This document shows, in pieces, positions 32,533-43,481 of a stretch of 64,000 nt of DNA. Within the stretch, counting starts at the first letter, position 1. Every line of letters begins with the position of its first letter. Origin of the DNA: Sordariomycetes sp. S80-01Y (lineage: Eukaryota; Ascomycota; Sordariomycetes); contig JAXQJY010000030.1 in assembly GCA_037042185.1 (NCBI GenBank), forward strand, positions 2,604,001-2,668,000, read 5' to 3'. The translations under genes and the position numbers were made by a program. Below the pieces are notes generated by a model. It saw nothing but the letters and a program-made list of their open reading frames with translations. It made no database searches and was not told the origin of the DNA.

Positions 32533-33859
32533 CCTGCTTGTGTGAGCTTTGTTTTATAGCAAATTCTCTTGAAGGCGAGGCTACTTGTACGTGAGAATCT
32601 GAAGCTTCTGTTCTGTGGCTGTGGTTGCTTAGGTGGCTTAGTTTGTTGATGTGATTCTCGCGCTGACGATGGAATGTAATCCTTGAAACTGGCGGATAGA
32701 ACCCATCTTTATACTTCAAACTCACAATGTCATTTTTAGTAGCAAGAAACCCTTACCAGGCCTCTCAATTTCACGTTGGACTGCGCCGGCAAGCTCCCTA
32801 GAGCGTCCTCTAGATTCATCCAAGGCAGTACCCGCTGCATGTCTTCACCGCGGCTACACCGCATCTCCCGAAGAACTCTACACGGGATTGTTCATGGGGG
32901 TAATGTACTGCAATCCTCACGTGCTATCACCAATCCTGATGTCACAATGTGTCCGGGCGAGCAACGATCAGAGCAGAGTTCAAGCTGAGCGGTGTCCCGA
33001 CCGCTCTTGAAGCAACACTTGCACCACGTTGTGCAGAAACGAGCTATTGAAGAATTAGTGGGACCATTAGAGATACTGTGCCATTCTAGGGTCCCCAAAT
33101 AGGCTGTTCACATCGGGAATGTGGCGGCTGATATCAAGACCTCAGTTTTGACGCCGCCGCGATAAGGTAAAGGTAGGCATCCAGGCACGCTCTTATACTG
33201 CAACCGCGTCAAAAGTCCTCACAATCAACATGATCAATTATTCCGCGGCCCAGTTCCCCTCATCCGCGGTTTGTGGGCTGACGCACCGCGATCTGTCCCA
33301 CCACATCACATCTAGACTCTTCCCACATGCAGTGATCTACGACACATATGCAAGAAACCGCTTCTACACGCGATGTTGATATCATAGTCGAACATGAGGA
33401 CGCCGGAAGACGGACTGCAGGCGCCGTACGACGCAGCGCGTCCCCTCCCATTGCAGCCCGCAACGGCTAGTTTCGCGTCGTGTCGTGTAGCGCAAGAGGC
33501 AAACACATTGCAAGGACTATCCTTCCTCACTGGGTGGTAAGAGGCAGCCAGAGGCTGTGGTACTGGACCGGAGGATGTCACAATTTCGTAGTAGTAGTGA
33601 TAGTAGTGGTAGGAAAAGTAAGTAATAGCCAGCCTGTACGGGCTGAGTCGTCATTCTGTTGATCGGCTTCCCGGGCTGAATGAGAGCTCAACCACCTTCG
33701 AGACGTACAACAGCGTGGTATCCTAAAAACCGCAGCTTAGCGACTTGGCATCGATTGAATAATCCCAGACACTCATTGAGTCCCTCAGGCGCTCCCCAGT
33801 CCTGCAGCCTGAAGTTCATCCGCAGTCCGGCAACGCGCCGCCACTTCTTCTCGCTCTCC
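32533..33859 (-). promoter_or_regulatory. Lectin promoter and following gene-free region
   Basis: The TATA box at 32713-32708 (minus strand) marks the lectin promoter. The rest, up to the next gene, shows no gene. An imperfect (gta)n run lies near 33587-33612. Confidence 0.45.
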
Positions 33860-34804
33860 TCAGATCCCCATCCTGGATGTCGCCGCCATTCCCATCTTGA
33901 CCCTCTCCTTATAGCCCTCTCTGAACCTCCATCTCCCAACCGTTCCCCAGCCGTAGACCCCCACACCCAAGACGACCCACGTTCCCGTAACCACCGCCCC
34001 GATCGGAAAGATCATTATCTGCGTCCCCGGCAGCACAAACGCCTCCTCCTCCGCAGCCAGCCTGTCCAGGGACTCGGAAACCGCGGCCTGCGCGGCTGAG
34101 AAGTCGGACATGGGCGTCTGGTCGCTGAAGACACCCGTCAGGAATGAGGCCTCGTTTGGCGAGAGCGTCGTGTTGAGCTTCGGGTCGTCGACGGTGAGCG
34201 AGAGGCTGGGCATGATGAGTGCTTCGAGAGCGGCCATGGACATGTTGGGTTGCATGCTGGAGGAGGAAATCTGGCCGACGAGCATGTACTTCTGCATCAA
34301 CTGCGGCCCGTCACCCTGGTTTTGACGCTTGCCCAGCTCGCCCACCATTCCTACACCCCTAACTTCCTCCTCGGTGACATTTTGCACTCTGGCATTGTTA
34401 AAGCCCACGTTGACATCGAAGTCCTCGACCTTGACATTCTCCCACGCACCCCTCGGCTCAGAGACCTTGTAAAGCCGCAGATCCGCCTCAAAGGCTCCGC
34501 TCGTCGTGTCCAAGCTCGGCAGGTTGAAGCAGATGCTCATGCCGGAGGGGTTGCCCGCCCGGGCCATGGACGCCAGCATAGAAGTGCAGGCGACGTCGGT
34601 GGCTAGGGTGAAGGAGGTCATGTTGAGCGAGCCGTCGGGGTTGAGCGTGGCGGTATCGTTGTTGGCTTCGCTCCCGTCGCTCTGGCGGATCGAGAGCTGA
34701 GGGTCCGCCAGAATCGAAGCGTAGGAGCGGTGGAGGACGTCTTCCGCTCGAAGGGTCTGCGCGGCGACTGCCAACACGGGCAGCAAGGCGGCGAAAGATT
34801 TCAT
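33860..34804 (-). CDS. Secretory-pathway protein with C-terminal membrane anchor, family unknown
   Basis: This single exon encodes 314 residues. A signal peptide (MKSFAALLPVLAVAAQTLRA) leads into a luminal or extracellular region with several N-glycosylation sequons (NDTA, NMTS, NVTE, NMSM, NTTL). It has two well-separated cysteines (VACTSM, ICFNLP) that might form a disulfide. One strong membrane span lies near residues 270-292 (IFPIGAVVTGTWVVLGVGVYG) and is followed by a short basic cytosolic tail (RWRFREGYKERVK). I do not recognise a catalytic motif. The layout is that of a fungal plasma-membrane or ER-resident type I protein. Coding status is well supported by topology and length. Confidence 0.75.
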   Translation of the reverse strand: MKSFAALLPVLAVAAQTLRAEDVLHRSYASILADPQLSIRQSDGSEANNDTATLNPDGSLNMTSFTLATDVACTSMLASMARAGNPSGMSICFNLPSLDTTSGAFEADLRLYKVSEPRGAWENVKVEDFDVNVGFNNARVQNVTEEEVRGVGMVGELGKRQNQGDGPQLMQKYMLVGQISSSSMQPNMSMAALEALIMPSLSLTVDDPKLNTTLSPNEASFLTGVFSDQTPMSDFSAAQAAVSESLDRLAAEEEAFVLPGTQIMIFPIGAVVTGTWVVLGVGVYGWGTVGRWRFREGYKERVKMGMAATSRMGI

Positions 34805-35728
34805 GATTATTAGGTAGCTGAGCGCAGCTGGGAAATAACGAACGTAAGGGTAAAGGCCCGACCGGCGGAAGAAGCGAAAGCGCTCGGAACCTACTCGCCC
34901 AGCGAGTCACGTCAAGCAAAAGGTGCAAAGAATTAAACAGTACGCAAGAAATTAAGAGAAGAACGAAAATGACGGGAAGAAGAGAAGAGATCCGACAGAG
35001 GGCAGACGAAGGCGGTGGCGCCGCCCAGCCTGAGACCAGCCAAGCAGGCCTAGAAGAAACATCGCACGGTGAGGAAACACACGATGAATGGGAGGGCGGC
35101 TTCAGCCTCCTGCAGCGGCTGTGAGGCCAGACGGTGTGTGAGAACCCATGATGATGCAGCTGTGGTCTGATGAAGGGTTGGGCCTGTGCTTGGCGATACC
35201 GATGCGACCAGGGTTGGTCAACTGAGTCTCAGTGCGCGCCAACGGTGGTCACCCCCGACCACGACGGTGATAACTTGTCGGCGGCAATCAAAACCACTCG
35301 AATAATTAACATTTTCCAGCCGAGTCGATGTTTTTGAGAAGCAATACTGGCCGAAGGAATCGACTGCCACGATCGAAAGCTCTCCGTGACGCTTCATCCT
35401 CGTTTCGAGTGTCTGCGACGTGAGCTGTCGCAGGTGTGCAGCAGGACAGCCCCTAGTCACGGATCGCCTGCGTCAACACGTGCGCGCTGTTGTGACAAGG
35501 CTCGAGTTTCCACGTATTGCCGAGACAGTCGCATTTTCTTTTTGTAATGATTCAAAGGTCAGGATTGGGCCGCTGGGGCTGTACTGAAGCACTCTCATTG
35601 ATCAGCTCCCATCATGAACTAGGTATCTCATCCCGTGGTATCTCGTAAAAGACAGTAAACACATCATTCATATCATTGCGTACCCGATGCTCCGCGCCAA
35701 ACGCCAGTCACCATAACATGCCCACGGC
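34805..35728. other. Intergenic region, no gene seen
   Basis: This 924-bp stretch is upstream of the membrane-anchored protein gene and downstream of the GT4 gene. It contains purine-rich runs (34950-35010) and only short frames. Confidence 0.4.
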
Positions 35729-37300
35729 TCAAATCGTCTTCTTCTCGCCTCCCCTCATCCTACCCTTGGCCCACAGCGCGCACTCAGTAAAGACCATGTA
35801 AAGCCCTGTCACAACCCAGCAGCTCAGGATCAGGCCCAGACCGCCGAGCAACCTCGCATCAACAATTCGCTGCGTAAGAGTCTGCCGTACCGCGTCGTTC
35901 ATCATCAGCCATCCGTAGACGGGGACCAGACCGGGCGAAGTAAGCGACATGGGACCAGACGTTGTGCTCGACGAAACGGGCTTTCCCTTCTCCCTTTGGT
36001 GCTCAGCAATGGTGTCAGCCATGCGCCAGGCGACCTTGTTGTTGATCTTGTCCCAGGTTGCTTCGCAGGCGGCGTCGCGCGATGCTGCGGCCATGCGGGA
36101 GCGCATGACATGATCCTGGCCGAGCTTCATGGCCTTGGTTACGAAGCCGTCCAGGTCGCCGGGCGGTACGAGGAAGCCCGTCTCCCCATGTTTGACAATG
36201 TCCGAAGGCCCGCCCTCGTCGCGCGCGACGACCGGCACACCACTCGACATCGACTCCAGGACTACGAGGCCGAAGGTTTCGGTGATGGAGCAGTGCAAGA
36301 AGACGTCGCCACAAGCGTATGCCTCGGCCAGGTCCTCTCCAACCTTGAATCCTGTGAAGATTACTTTGCCCTGCTCACGCAGTGGGTCAAACATTTGCTG
36401 CACTTCCTTTTCGACCTCCGGGTTTCGGTTGCCGCCTACAACGACCAGCCTAAAGGGTAGACCGCGAGCATCGAGCTGCTTTGCGGCTTTGGAGAGGAAG
36501 TCAAAGCCTTTTTCGCCTGCGACTCGCGAGACCGTGACGAAGATAATCTCGCCGTTCGGCGCAATCTCTTTGCGGAGTTGCTCGCGTCGTTTGCGGGGGT
36601 TGAACATGTCAGTGTTGACGCCTCGCGTCAAGAGTTCCATCTTGTCATTCTGAACTTTTTGACTCGATAGATAACGCCTGACGAATTGTGAAGGATAGAA
36701 TATTGTCTTGACGGACGAGTGTCGGAAGAGGTAACTCTGAACAGCCGCAAAGGCATAGACGGCAAAGTGGCTGAGGGGTGCCGGGAAGAGTATCTGGCAG
36801 TATCCAGCGAGATCGGTCTGGAAGTTGCAAATGATGGGTATCTGGTTCTCCTTGGGTTGCTGGCGGAGCTGCAGCATGACTTGGAAGCCGAGACTGGCGG
36901 GCGACGCCAAGTAGATCAGATCTGGAGGCGCATCGAGGCCAAAAGTCCGTGTGTAGAGCGTCGAGTTCCTAACCGGGTAGACTATGGAGAGTTCGGGGTT
37001 GAAGGGGAGAGGGTAGCCCGTGACTCGAACTTCGGGCTGGGGCTTGTCGGCGGGAGACAGTGATGGAGAAGGTGGCGGCGTAAAGGTGTTGTGTTCGGTA
37101 TGATTGTGAGGCGCAACGACCGCGACCTGGGCGCCATGAGCGCGTAGGTGGTTGACGAGCATCAGTGTTGTGCGACTGACGCCGTTGACAGGTCCGAATG
37201 ACTCAGTACATAGCAATATGCGCTTCCCTCGCAGACTGCTAGGGAACTGGGAGAGGTCATGTTCGGGGTATGGCTGTGAGGCCAGTGTCTCGGTAGCCAT
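35729..37300 (-). CDS. GT4 family glycosyltransferase with C-terminal membrane segment
   Basis: This single exon encodes 523 residues. The N-terminal Rossmann domain begins after about 28 residues with the GT4 signature RILLCTESFGPVNGVSRTT. The C-terminal domain carries the donor-binding EX7E motif in ETFGLVVLESMSSGVPVVA and the following DEGGPSDIV. Other family features are ILLTRGVNTD-like sequence (LLTRGVNTDMFNP) and VSRVAGEKGFDFL. The closest families I know are GDP-mannose-dependent alpha-mannosyltransferases and plant/bacterial SQD2-type sulfoquinovosyltransferases. The donor cannot be told from sequence. Near the end is a hydrophobic segment (GGLGLILSCWVVTGLYMVF, about 480-500), so the enzyme is probably tethered to an internal membrane facing the cytosol. 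It is divergent from UDP-glucose 6-dehydrogenase. Confidence 0.88.
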   Translation of the reverse strand: MATETLASQPYPEHDLSQFPSSLRGKRILLCTESFGPVNGVSRTTLMLVNHLRAHGAQVAVVAPHNHTEHNTFTPPPSPSLSPADKPQPEVRVTGYPLPFNPELSIVYPVRNSTLYTRTFGLDAPPDLIYLASPASLGFQVMLQLRQQPKENQIPIICNFQTDLAGYCQILFPAPLSHFAVYAFAAVQSYLFRHSSVKTIFYPSQFVRRYLSSQKVQNDKMELLTRGVNTDMFNPRKRREQLRKEIAPNGEIIFVTVSRVAGEKGFDFLSKAAKQLDARGLPFRLVVVGGNRNPEVEKEVQQMFDPLREQGKVIFTGFKVGEDLAEAYACGDVFLHCSITETFGLVVLESMSSGVPVVARDEGGPSDIVKHGETGFLVPPGDLDGFVTKAMKLGQDHVMRSRMAAASRDAACEATWDKINNKVAWRMADTIAEHQREKGKPVSSSTTSGPMSLTSPGLVPVYGWLMMNDAVRQTLTQRIVDARLLGGLGLILSCWVVTGLYMVFTECALWAKGRMRGGEKKTI

Positions 37301-39675
37301 GATGGCGGGTATGCTCGTTTCTGTTCGCGCGCAGAGTCAGGTCGTCAATGTTAGTGGAAGAGTACCATGGCGGTCAGCAATCCGATGGGGGAGTCTGCGA
37401 TTACATATTGCCTGCATAGCCGACAGCACGGAACGATAAAGAAGCCACGTGCAGGAGCAAAGAACGCAGGTGGGCTTGTTTGCGAGGGGATCTAAAGCAC
37501 AAGGTGAGTCTAGCCTCGCGTGGCGAGTGACATCGGGAGACATAGGCCAAGGCACGGGCAACGGCAGTCGGATACAGTTCGTCGATATCGGGTCTGGTGG
37601 GGGAGGGGGATCGCCATGGGATGGAGGGGTCCTTCGCGGTGGCCCGTGATGCTCAAGGGAACGAAGCCTTCACATGCCCATCAGCGTGGACGACGAGTCC
37701 TCAAGGTCGATGCCTGAGCTGTCGCTTGACAGTCTGGTACACTCCTTCCCATGGATATCTGGTCAATCCGGCGAGTGTTAACAAGCCAGACAGCACATCC
37801 TGCCATCCTGAGGTCATCATTGAGTGGCAGCCGGAGAACGCTGGAACCGTGGGATCTGATAAAGATAAAAGGTGACTCTGGTGATGTCGTCCAAAAAGGG
37901 GTCGTGGTCGTGGAAAAGCACCAATCAGCATCGAGGACGCAACCACATTGCTCCAACAAGGCCGTCGGTGGGCTCAACTCAAATCGTGGTGGGCGAACCG
38001 CAGAAGCTGCGCTTTTGGTCCCCGTGTCAGCCATCATTGGCGATAAACGTCTGTCCGATATGGCGGAGCGTGACTCTCGAGGTCTGGTGATGGACTCGAT
38101 CAAGGCGAAGGGGATGGAGACTGTCTTGTCGTGCCAGTCGCGTTGTTGCGCTAGCCGCCACTCGATGGACGCATGCAGCATGAGTAAGTAGGAAGTAGCC
38201 CCATCAGTACCATAGCATCGTCGCTCGCATGACTTTGCGTACTGGAGGTTGGCGGGTTGAGCTGTCCGTTGACGGCGGTTGAAGGAGTTGTGGTGAGTCG
38301 GTGAGACCAAACCGCCTCAGCCCGACGAAGGAATGCAACTTGGAGGCTTCAAGGTGACGCGCGCCGGGGTCTCTCGTGCACGGACCACCTGTCACGTCGC
38401 TGACTCGGGAAGAAGCACTCCGACGATGCCCGAGTCACACTTTCCCATCTCCCATTGTCCCTAATTAAGGCAACGGTAAATAAGGTAATTAAGGTGTCAT
38501 TTTCCGCCAGCCTCGCATCCGTATCCCATCCGTGTCCCATCCGTGTCCCATCCGTGTCCTCGACATCGTCTTGCTGCAGCCATACAGCCAGAGTCTCTGC
38601 CAAACACAGCAAAAGCTTATTTCGCCCATCATGTTGAATACGAACTTCGGTCGAATGCGCTCGCCTGTCAAGGCCGTGTTCGGCCGAAGGCTCATCTCAC
38701 CTCAGCCAGCACTCGTCGCACCCAGGCAAGCAGGCTGACGGATGCAATACGGACGAGACAGAGTGATGAATCCACGTGAAAGCATCAATGATGCCATGGA
38801 GGCTCCGTGCACCTAGTAGAAGAAGCTCTCCCGCATTTGTCATCGCGTCGGTGGACGAAAATAAGAGACTGGAGGCGAGGCTGTTGCCGCCGTTAGTGCG
38901 ACCCCAAACGACGTCCAATTTGATGGGCGATGCCAAGACGGGTCTATCACGCTCGTAATGAGGCATTACGAGGCCTTGCAAGATGACAATAATAACCACA
39001 GCACATCCACGACGAGCAGGATGCTTGCAATCTCGCAGCACGCCATCAGCCGTGCTGTCCGTGTCTCATCCGCAGCGGCAGCGGCAGCAATCCCATGGAA
39101 AATGTCATTCCGCCGCAAGCACCGTGCTGTCCGTACTTGGTAGCTTTCCACGGCGGCCCAGGGCTGCCCAGGGTTGCCCAGGGCGGATTTCAAAGACATC
39201 GTGGTCGATAAGCGATCAAATGGAGGGGTTGCAGCCAATGCGATGCGACTCTGCTCAACGCAAGCGGCAGAATCCCCTGAATTCGCGCCAAGCCTGCCCG
39301 AAAACGGCAGGAAGACCCCTTGGCACCTCGCTCACCGCCTAAATTTTGGCGCATACCTGTGCCCCTTTCTGGCAGCCCCCGGTCAGATACGATAGTGCTA
39401 ATAGTGCTCACTGCCTGCAGCCTGAAGGTCCTTCGGGATCCAATACGCCTCTTGGCTCAGATTTTTTTTCCTCTCTCTCCTGACAAGACGTCGCCAGCAG
39501 CATCACTCTCTTATCGCCTTGTCTGCTTTGCTCCTGTCAAGCAGAGTCTGTCCTTGTCGCATTGTCTGTTCGCTGACAATCGTTATCGCGCTCCCTCGTG
39601 TCTACCCCCCTACGACGCACCGCGCTGCCCATACCGCTTAAACGACCCCTCAGCCACCCACCACCGCCTCCCACA
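37301..39675. other. Long divergent intergenic region between GT4 and UDP-glucose dehydrogenase
   Basis: This 2.4-kb region should contain both promoters. The last 250 bp before the dehydrogenase are pyrimidine-rich (cctctctctcctgac). A four-copy 11-bp repeat lies at 38516-38559, and a GCCCAGGG-rich cluster at about 39157-39184. A minus-strand frame of 209 codons (37681-38310) starts with TTG and has no family resemblance, so I do not call it. Confidence 0.45.
38516..38559 (+). repeat. 11-bp tandem repeat, four copies
   Basis: The unit catccgtgtcc occurs four times head to tail; the first copy differs by one base (catccgtatcc). It is non-coding. It may be simple slippage or a cluster of binding sites. 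Confidence 0.75.
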
Positions 39676-41666
39676 ATGGCCTCCGTCCCCGAAGCCGTGA
39701 TCGACTCGGTCAAGAGCCTCGGGCTCAACGGCTCCTCCAAGGATGCCAATGGCTCCATTGGCGACGTTGTCGTCAAGAACATCTGCTGCGTTGGTGCCGG
39801 ATACGTCGGTGAGTCTCTCCTCGTCTCCCCACAGAGTACCTTACGCGTACTCTTGCCAACTTGCAGAGGCCGCGCAGAGGCTCTGTCTGGCTCGTCAACG
39901 CTTGCGAGCAGAATTTGCAGCTAACTCAACCTTCTCCAGGTGGCCCGACCGCTGCCGTTGTCGCCTACCAGAACCCCCACATCAGGGTCACCGTCGTCGA
40001 CCGCGATCAGACCCGTATCCGTCGCTGGAACTCGAAACACCCTCCCATCTACGAGCCCGGTCTGCGCGATATTGTCCGCATTGCCCGTGATGGCGGCAAG
40101 AAGACCTCTTTCGGCAGCCAGCCTGCCACCGAGGACGACGACCTGACCGTCGAGGACCGTCCCGCTAACCTCTTCTTCACCACCGACGTCGGCAAGAGCA
40201 TCAGCGAGGCTGACATCGTTCTCGTGGCGGTCAACACCCCCACAAAGTACCGCGGTGTTGGTGCTGGCAGCGCCACCGACATGACCGCCTTCGAGGCCGT
40301 CACCGGTGTCGTCGCCCAGTACGCCCGCGAGGGCGCCATCATTGTCGAGAAGTCCACCGTCCCCTGCCGGACAGCTCAGCTCGTCGCCGACACCCTCGCC
40401 ATGCACCGTCCCGGTGTCCACTTCGAGATCCTCTCCAACCCCGAGTTCCTGGCTGCCGGTACCGCCGTCAATGATCTCGTCTACCCCGACCGTATCCTGA
40501 TCGGTTCCGCCCCTACACCTTCTGGCAAGAAGGCTGCTGCTGCCCTTGTTGACGTCTACGCCGCTTGGGTGCCCCGTGACCGCATTTTGACCACCAACGT
40601 CTGGTCCTCCGAGCTCGCCAAGCTGGTCGCCAACTCCATGCTTGCTCAGCGTATCTCGAGCATCAACTCCATCTCTGCCGTCTGCGAGCAGACTGGTGCC
40701 GACGTCGACGAGGTCGCCAAGGCCGTCGGTGTCGACCCCCGTATCGGCAACAAGTTCCTCGTTGCTGGTATTGGTTTCGGAGGCTCATGCTTCAAGAAGG
40801 ACGTGCTGAACCTCGTCTACCTCGCTGACACTATGGGTCTCCCCGAGGTTGGCGAGTACTGGCGCCAGGTTGTCAAGATGAACGAGTACGCTCGTGACCG
40901 CTTCACCAACCGCATCATCAAGTGCCTGAACAATACCCTCGTTGGCAAGAAGGTCACGATTCTTGGCTTCGCCTTCAAGAAGAACACCTCTGACACCCGC
41001 GAGGCTCCCGCCCTCGAGATGATCAAGACCCTCCTCGAGGAGCGTCCTCGCGAGATCGCCGTCTTCGACCCCTGCTGCAACCCGCTCGTCATCAAGGAGG
41101 AGATCAAGCTGCTGCTCGGCCCCGTTGCCGACCAGGGCAACATCCACGTCTACGGCAACGCCCCCGACGCCTGCAAGGACTCGACCGCCGTCGTCATCGC
41201 CACCGAGTTCGACGAGTTCCGCAACCAGCCCGCTCCCAAGCCCGCCGCCGCCCCCATCCCCGCGACGCAGAAGATGATCGGCCGCAAGCCCAACCCCAAG
41301 GCCGACCCCCGTCCCTTCGAGAACGGCGTGCCCTCCCCCAACGACATCCTCGCCCTGCACAAGCACATGGTCCAGCGCGATGGTGAGACCTCGGACGACC
41401 CGCTCGACCGCTACAACCCCGAGCCCCCGTGCCCTGAGGACTGCCCCGACTGCATCCAGCACCGCGAGAGCAAGGACACCGGCTTCGCCACCGGCATGGG
41501 CTCGGCAGAGGAGTACAAGCCCAGGGAGCGCATTGACTGGGTGCACATCGCCGAGACCATGGCCAAGCCCCGCTGGGTCTTCGACGGCCGTGGTGTCATT
41601 GACTCCCGCGAGATGGTCAAGCTGGGCGTCCGCGTCGAGAGCGTCGGTCGTCAGCACCGTTTCTAA
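39676..41666 (+). CDS. ugd1: UDP-glucose 6-dehydrogenase
   Basis: The exons 39676..39808 and 39940..41666 encode 619 residues. The 131-bp intron (gtgagt, branch gctaact, ctccag) splits the NAD-binding loop, and splicing restores [13 protein letters not shown]. The catalytic block [13 protein letters not shown] contains the nucleophilic cysteine (about Cys328). [26 protein letters not shown] and [13 protein letters not shown] are further hallmarks. It oxidises UDP-glucose to UDP-glucuronate in two NAD-dependent steps, the source of glucuronate and, after decarboxylation, UDP-xylose for glycans. Compared with animal enzymes it has a long C-terminal extension rich in Pro and Cys ([14 protein letters not shown]), as in other filamentous fungi. 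The start context is good (cacaATGgcc). It is probably cytosolic. Confidence 0.95.
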
Positions 41667-42710
41667 GGAGGCGGCTGAACTTCCTCCCCTCGCGACCTCG
41701 CGGCTGTGCGTATTTTGAACACTTCGATTGGTATATAGAGTCTTTTAATATGATGGGGTCTACGAAGTTACATTTTGGATGGGATACATGGATGATGAGT
41801 TGGAAAGACTTGAAGATTCGGGAAGCGGAGAGGCGGGGCGGTGCACGGCTGGACTTTGGATAGGAACGGGGTATAGACAAGAATAAATTTCGCTGGCAAT
41901 TCACAGCATTTGACAAGAACATGGCCTTTACCGTCTGAAACATTCTCCGTCCACTAGTCTACCAGGAAGCCCTGGGGCAGCGCAATGCCAGGTTTACAGT
42001 CCTGATGCGAGACTGGGCACAAGCCGCCCTGCGGTCCTCCCGCCTTATTGTTGGAAAGACTTATTCTCACAATCGACACGGGAGGTGATGGCAGTCGCGG
42101 TTGGGTTGAAACTGAGGGTAACAATTCTTTGTGTTATGAAGTGGTCTTGTCGTTGCGGAGGCTGAGCGTAGACACACCGGAAAAGCGGATTGACCAGCAT
42201 ACACACCTTTTCAACAGCCTTCCCAATTGTCATAGCTACCACGAACGCTAAATCATTGGTTCTTTTTGCCGATCTCATATACTATTAGTATATTTTCTCC
42301 TTCACAAGCCTCCTTCTTCTTTCCACTCTGAATCGCTTTGGCTCTGTATCAGGCTGGCAACATGTTCCCGAGAGACCGCCGTAGGGTAGCTAAGCACAAC
42401 GGGCCTACTGGTCGGTTGGAGAACCTCGACGCGTGAAAGATTGCTCTCGATGCAGCTCTGTATGCGGGCAATCGTGTCTGCGTTTGAATAAAGTAGTCGT
42501 GGCTTCGTCGCGCTTCTTGCGGTGTGTCAGACGGCGCGCTCGTCAAACCGTGAAGAGGTGCCGCGGATTTCGGTTTTAGCGAGGGCGGACATTACACGGT
42601 GGCTGACGCCAGCCGCATGCAATGAGAATATATATCACGGAACGCCCCGGAGATCATTGTATGTCTTCTTGGACAGTCCAACCAGTTCATCACCCATACA
42701 CGCCGTCACA
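41667..42710 (+). promoter_or_regulatory. Intergenic region with TATA element before the gene at 42711
   Basis: No gene is seen in about 1 kb. A TATA-like run (atatatat, about 42628-42635) lies about 80 bp before the next start codon. Confidence 0.5.
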
Positions 42711-43481
42711 ATGCATCTCATCCTCACCGGTGCAACCGGCCTCGTCGGCTCTGGCGTCCTCGACGCCATGCTTAACAACTCAGCCGTCACCAAGATCAGC
42801 ATCCTCACAAGGCGGGACATCCCAATGGTCAAGGACCGTCCCGACCCTCGAGTGAACATCATCAAGCACTCAGACTTCAACAGCTATCCTCCCAGCGTGC
42901 TGTCGCAGCTCAAAGGGGCCTCCGGCTGCGTCTGGGCGCTGGGCATCAGCCAAACAAAAGTCAATGCCGAGGACTACGTCAAGATCACGAAAGACTACAC
43001 CATGAGCGCCGCGAGGGCTTTCAGCGAGATTGAGAGGGAGGAGGACGGGCCGTTCCGGTTCGTCTACGTCTCCGGCGAGGGTGCAACGCAGAAGCCTGGT
43101 CGGTTCACCATGCTGTTTGGGCGCGTCAAGGGCGAGACCGAGACGCTGCTGGGGGAGCTTTCGAACGAATTGCAGGGCAAGCTGCAGGCTGATTCTATGC
43201 GGCCGTGCATGGTCGACGCAGGTGCCCACCAAGCCATAAAGCCGTACATCCCAGATCCGGGCCTGGCGATGAGATGGGCCGCATCCGCGCTGCGGCCGCT
43301 CACAGGTAGCTTGATGGCAAATCTTCACTCGCCGACGGAGTTCCTGGGAAAGGGACTGCTGGAAATGGCCATGGGGCGGTTGGATGGGCAGTGGCCGGGC
43401 ATGGAAGGGAAGGGGGCGTTCAGGCTGGGAGGGGGCTGGGTGGTTGAGAACAAAGCCTTGCGGGCAGCCATGGGCCTCTAG
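42711..43481 (+). CDS. NAD(P)-binding Rossmann-fold protein (NmrA/HSCARG-like)
   Basis: This single exon encodes 256 residues. It starts MHLILTGATGLVGSG, a beta strand followed by the dinucleotide-binding motif GATGLVG, with SILTRRDIP as the next strand-turn. The middle has RFVYVSGEG, the strand that usually carries the catalytic serine in extended SDR proteins. There is no clear YxxxK pair, so enzymatic activity is uncertain; NmrA-like relatives can be redox sensors. The last third is hydrophobic-rich but shows no clear membrane span. It resembles the protein encoded at 8993..9730 (TKxxxLTRR, DFxxYP, LxGAxxCxWA), and the two are likely paralogues. The start at 42711 has a TATA element about 80 bp upstream; the frame extends further upstream but would begin in the promoter. 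Confidence 0.82.
   Translation: MHLILTGATGLVGSGVLDAMLNNSAVTKISILTRRDIPMVKDRPDPRVNIIKHSDFNSYPPSVLSQLKGASGCVWALGISQTKVNAEDYVKITKDYTMSAARAFSEIEREEDGPFRFVYVSGEGATQKPGRFTMLFGRVKGETETLLGELSNELQGKLQADSMRPCMVDAGAHQAIKPYIPDPGLAMRWAASALRPLTGSLMANLHSPTEFLGKGLLEMAMGRLDGQWPGMEGKGAFRLGGGWVVENKALRAAMGL

Noticed and set aside
37681-38310. Minus-strand frame of 209 codons upstream of UDP-glucose dehydrogenase
   Set aside because: It begins with TTG, has no family resemblance, no TATA or splice signals, and an irregular residue mix.
40785-41657. Minus-strand frame of 290 codons
   Set aside because: It is the antisense shadow of UDP-glucose 6-dehydrogenase caused by C-ending codon use.
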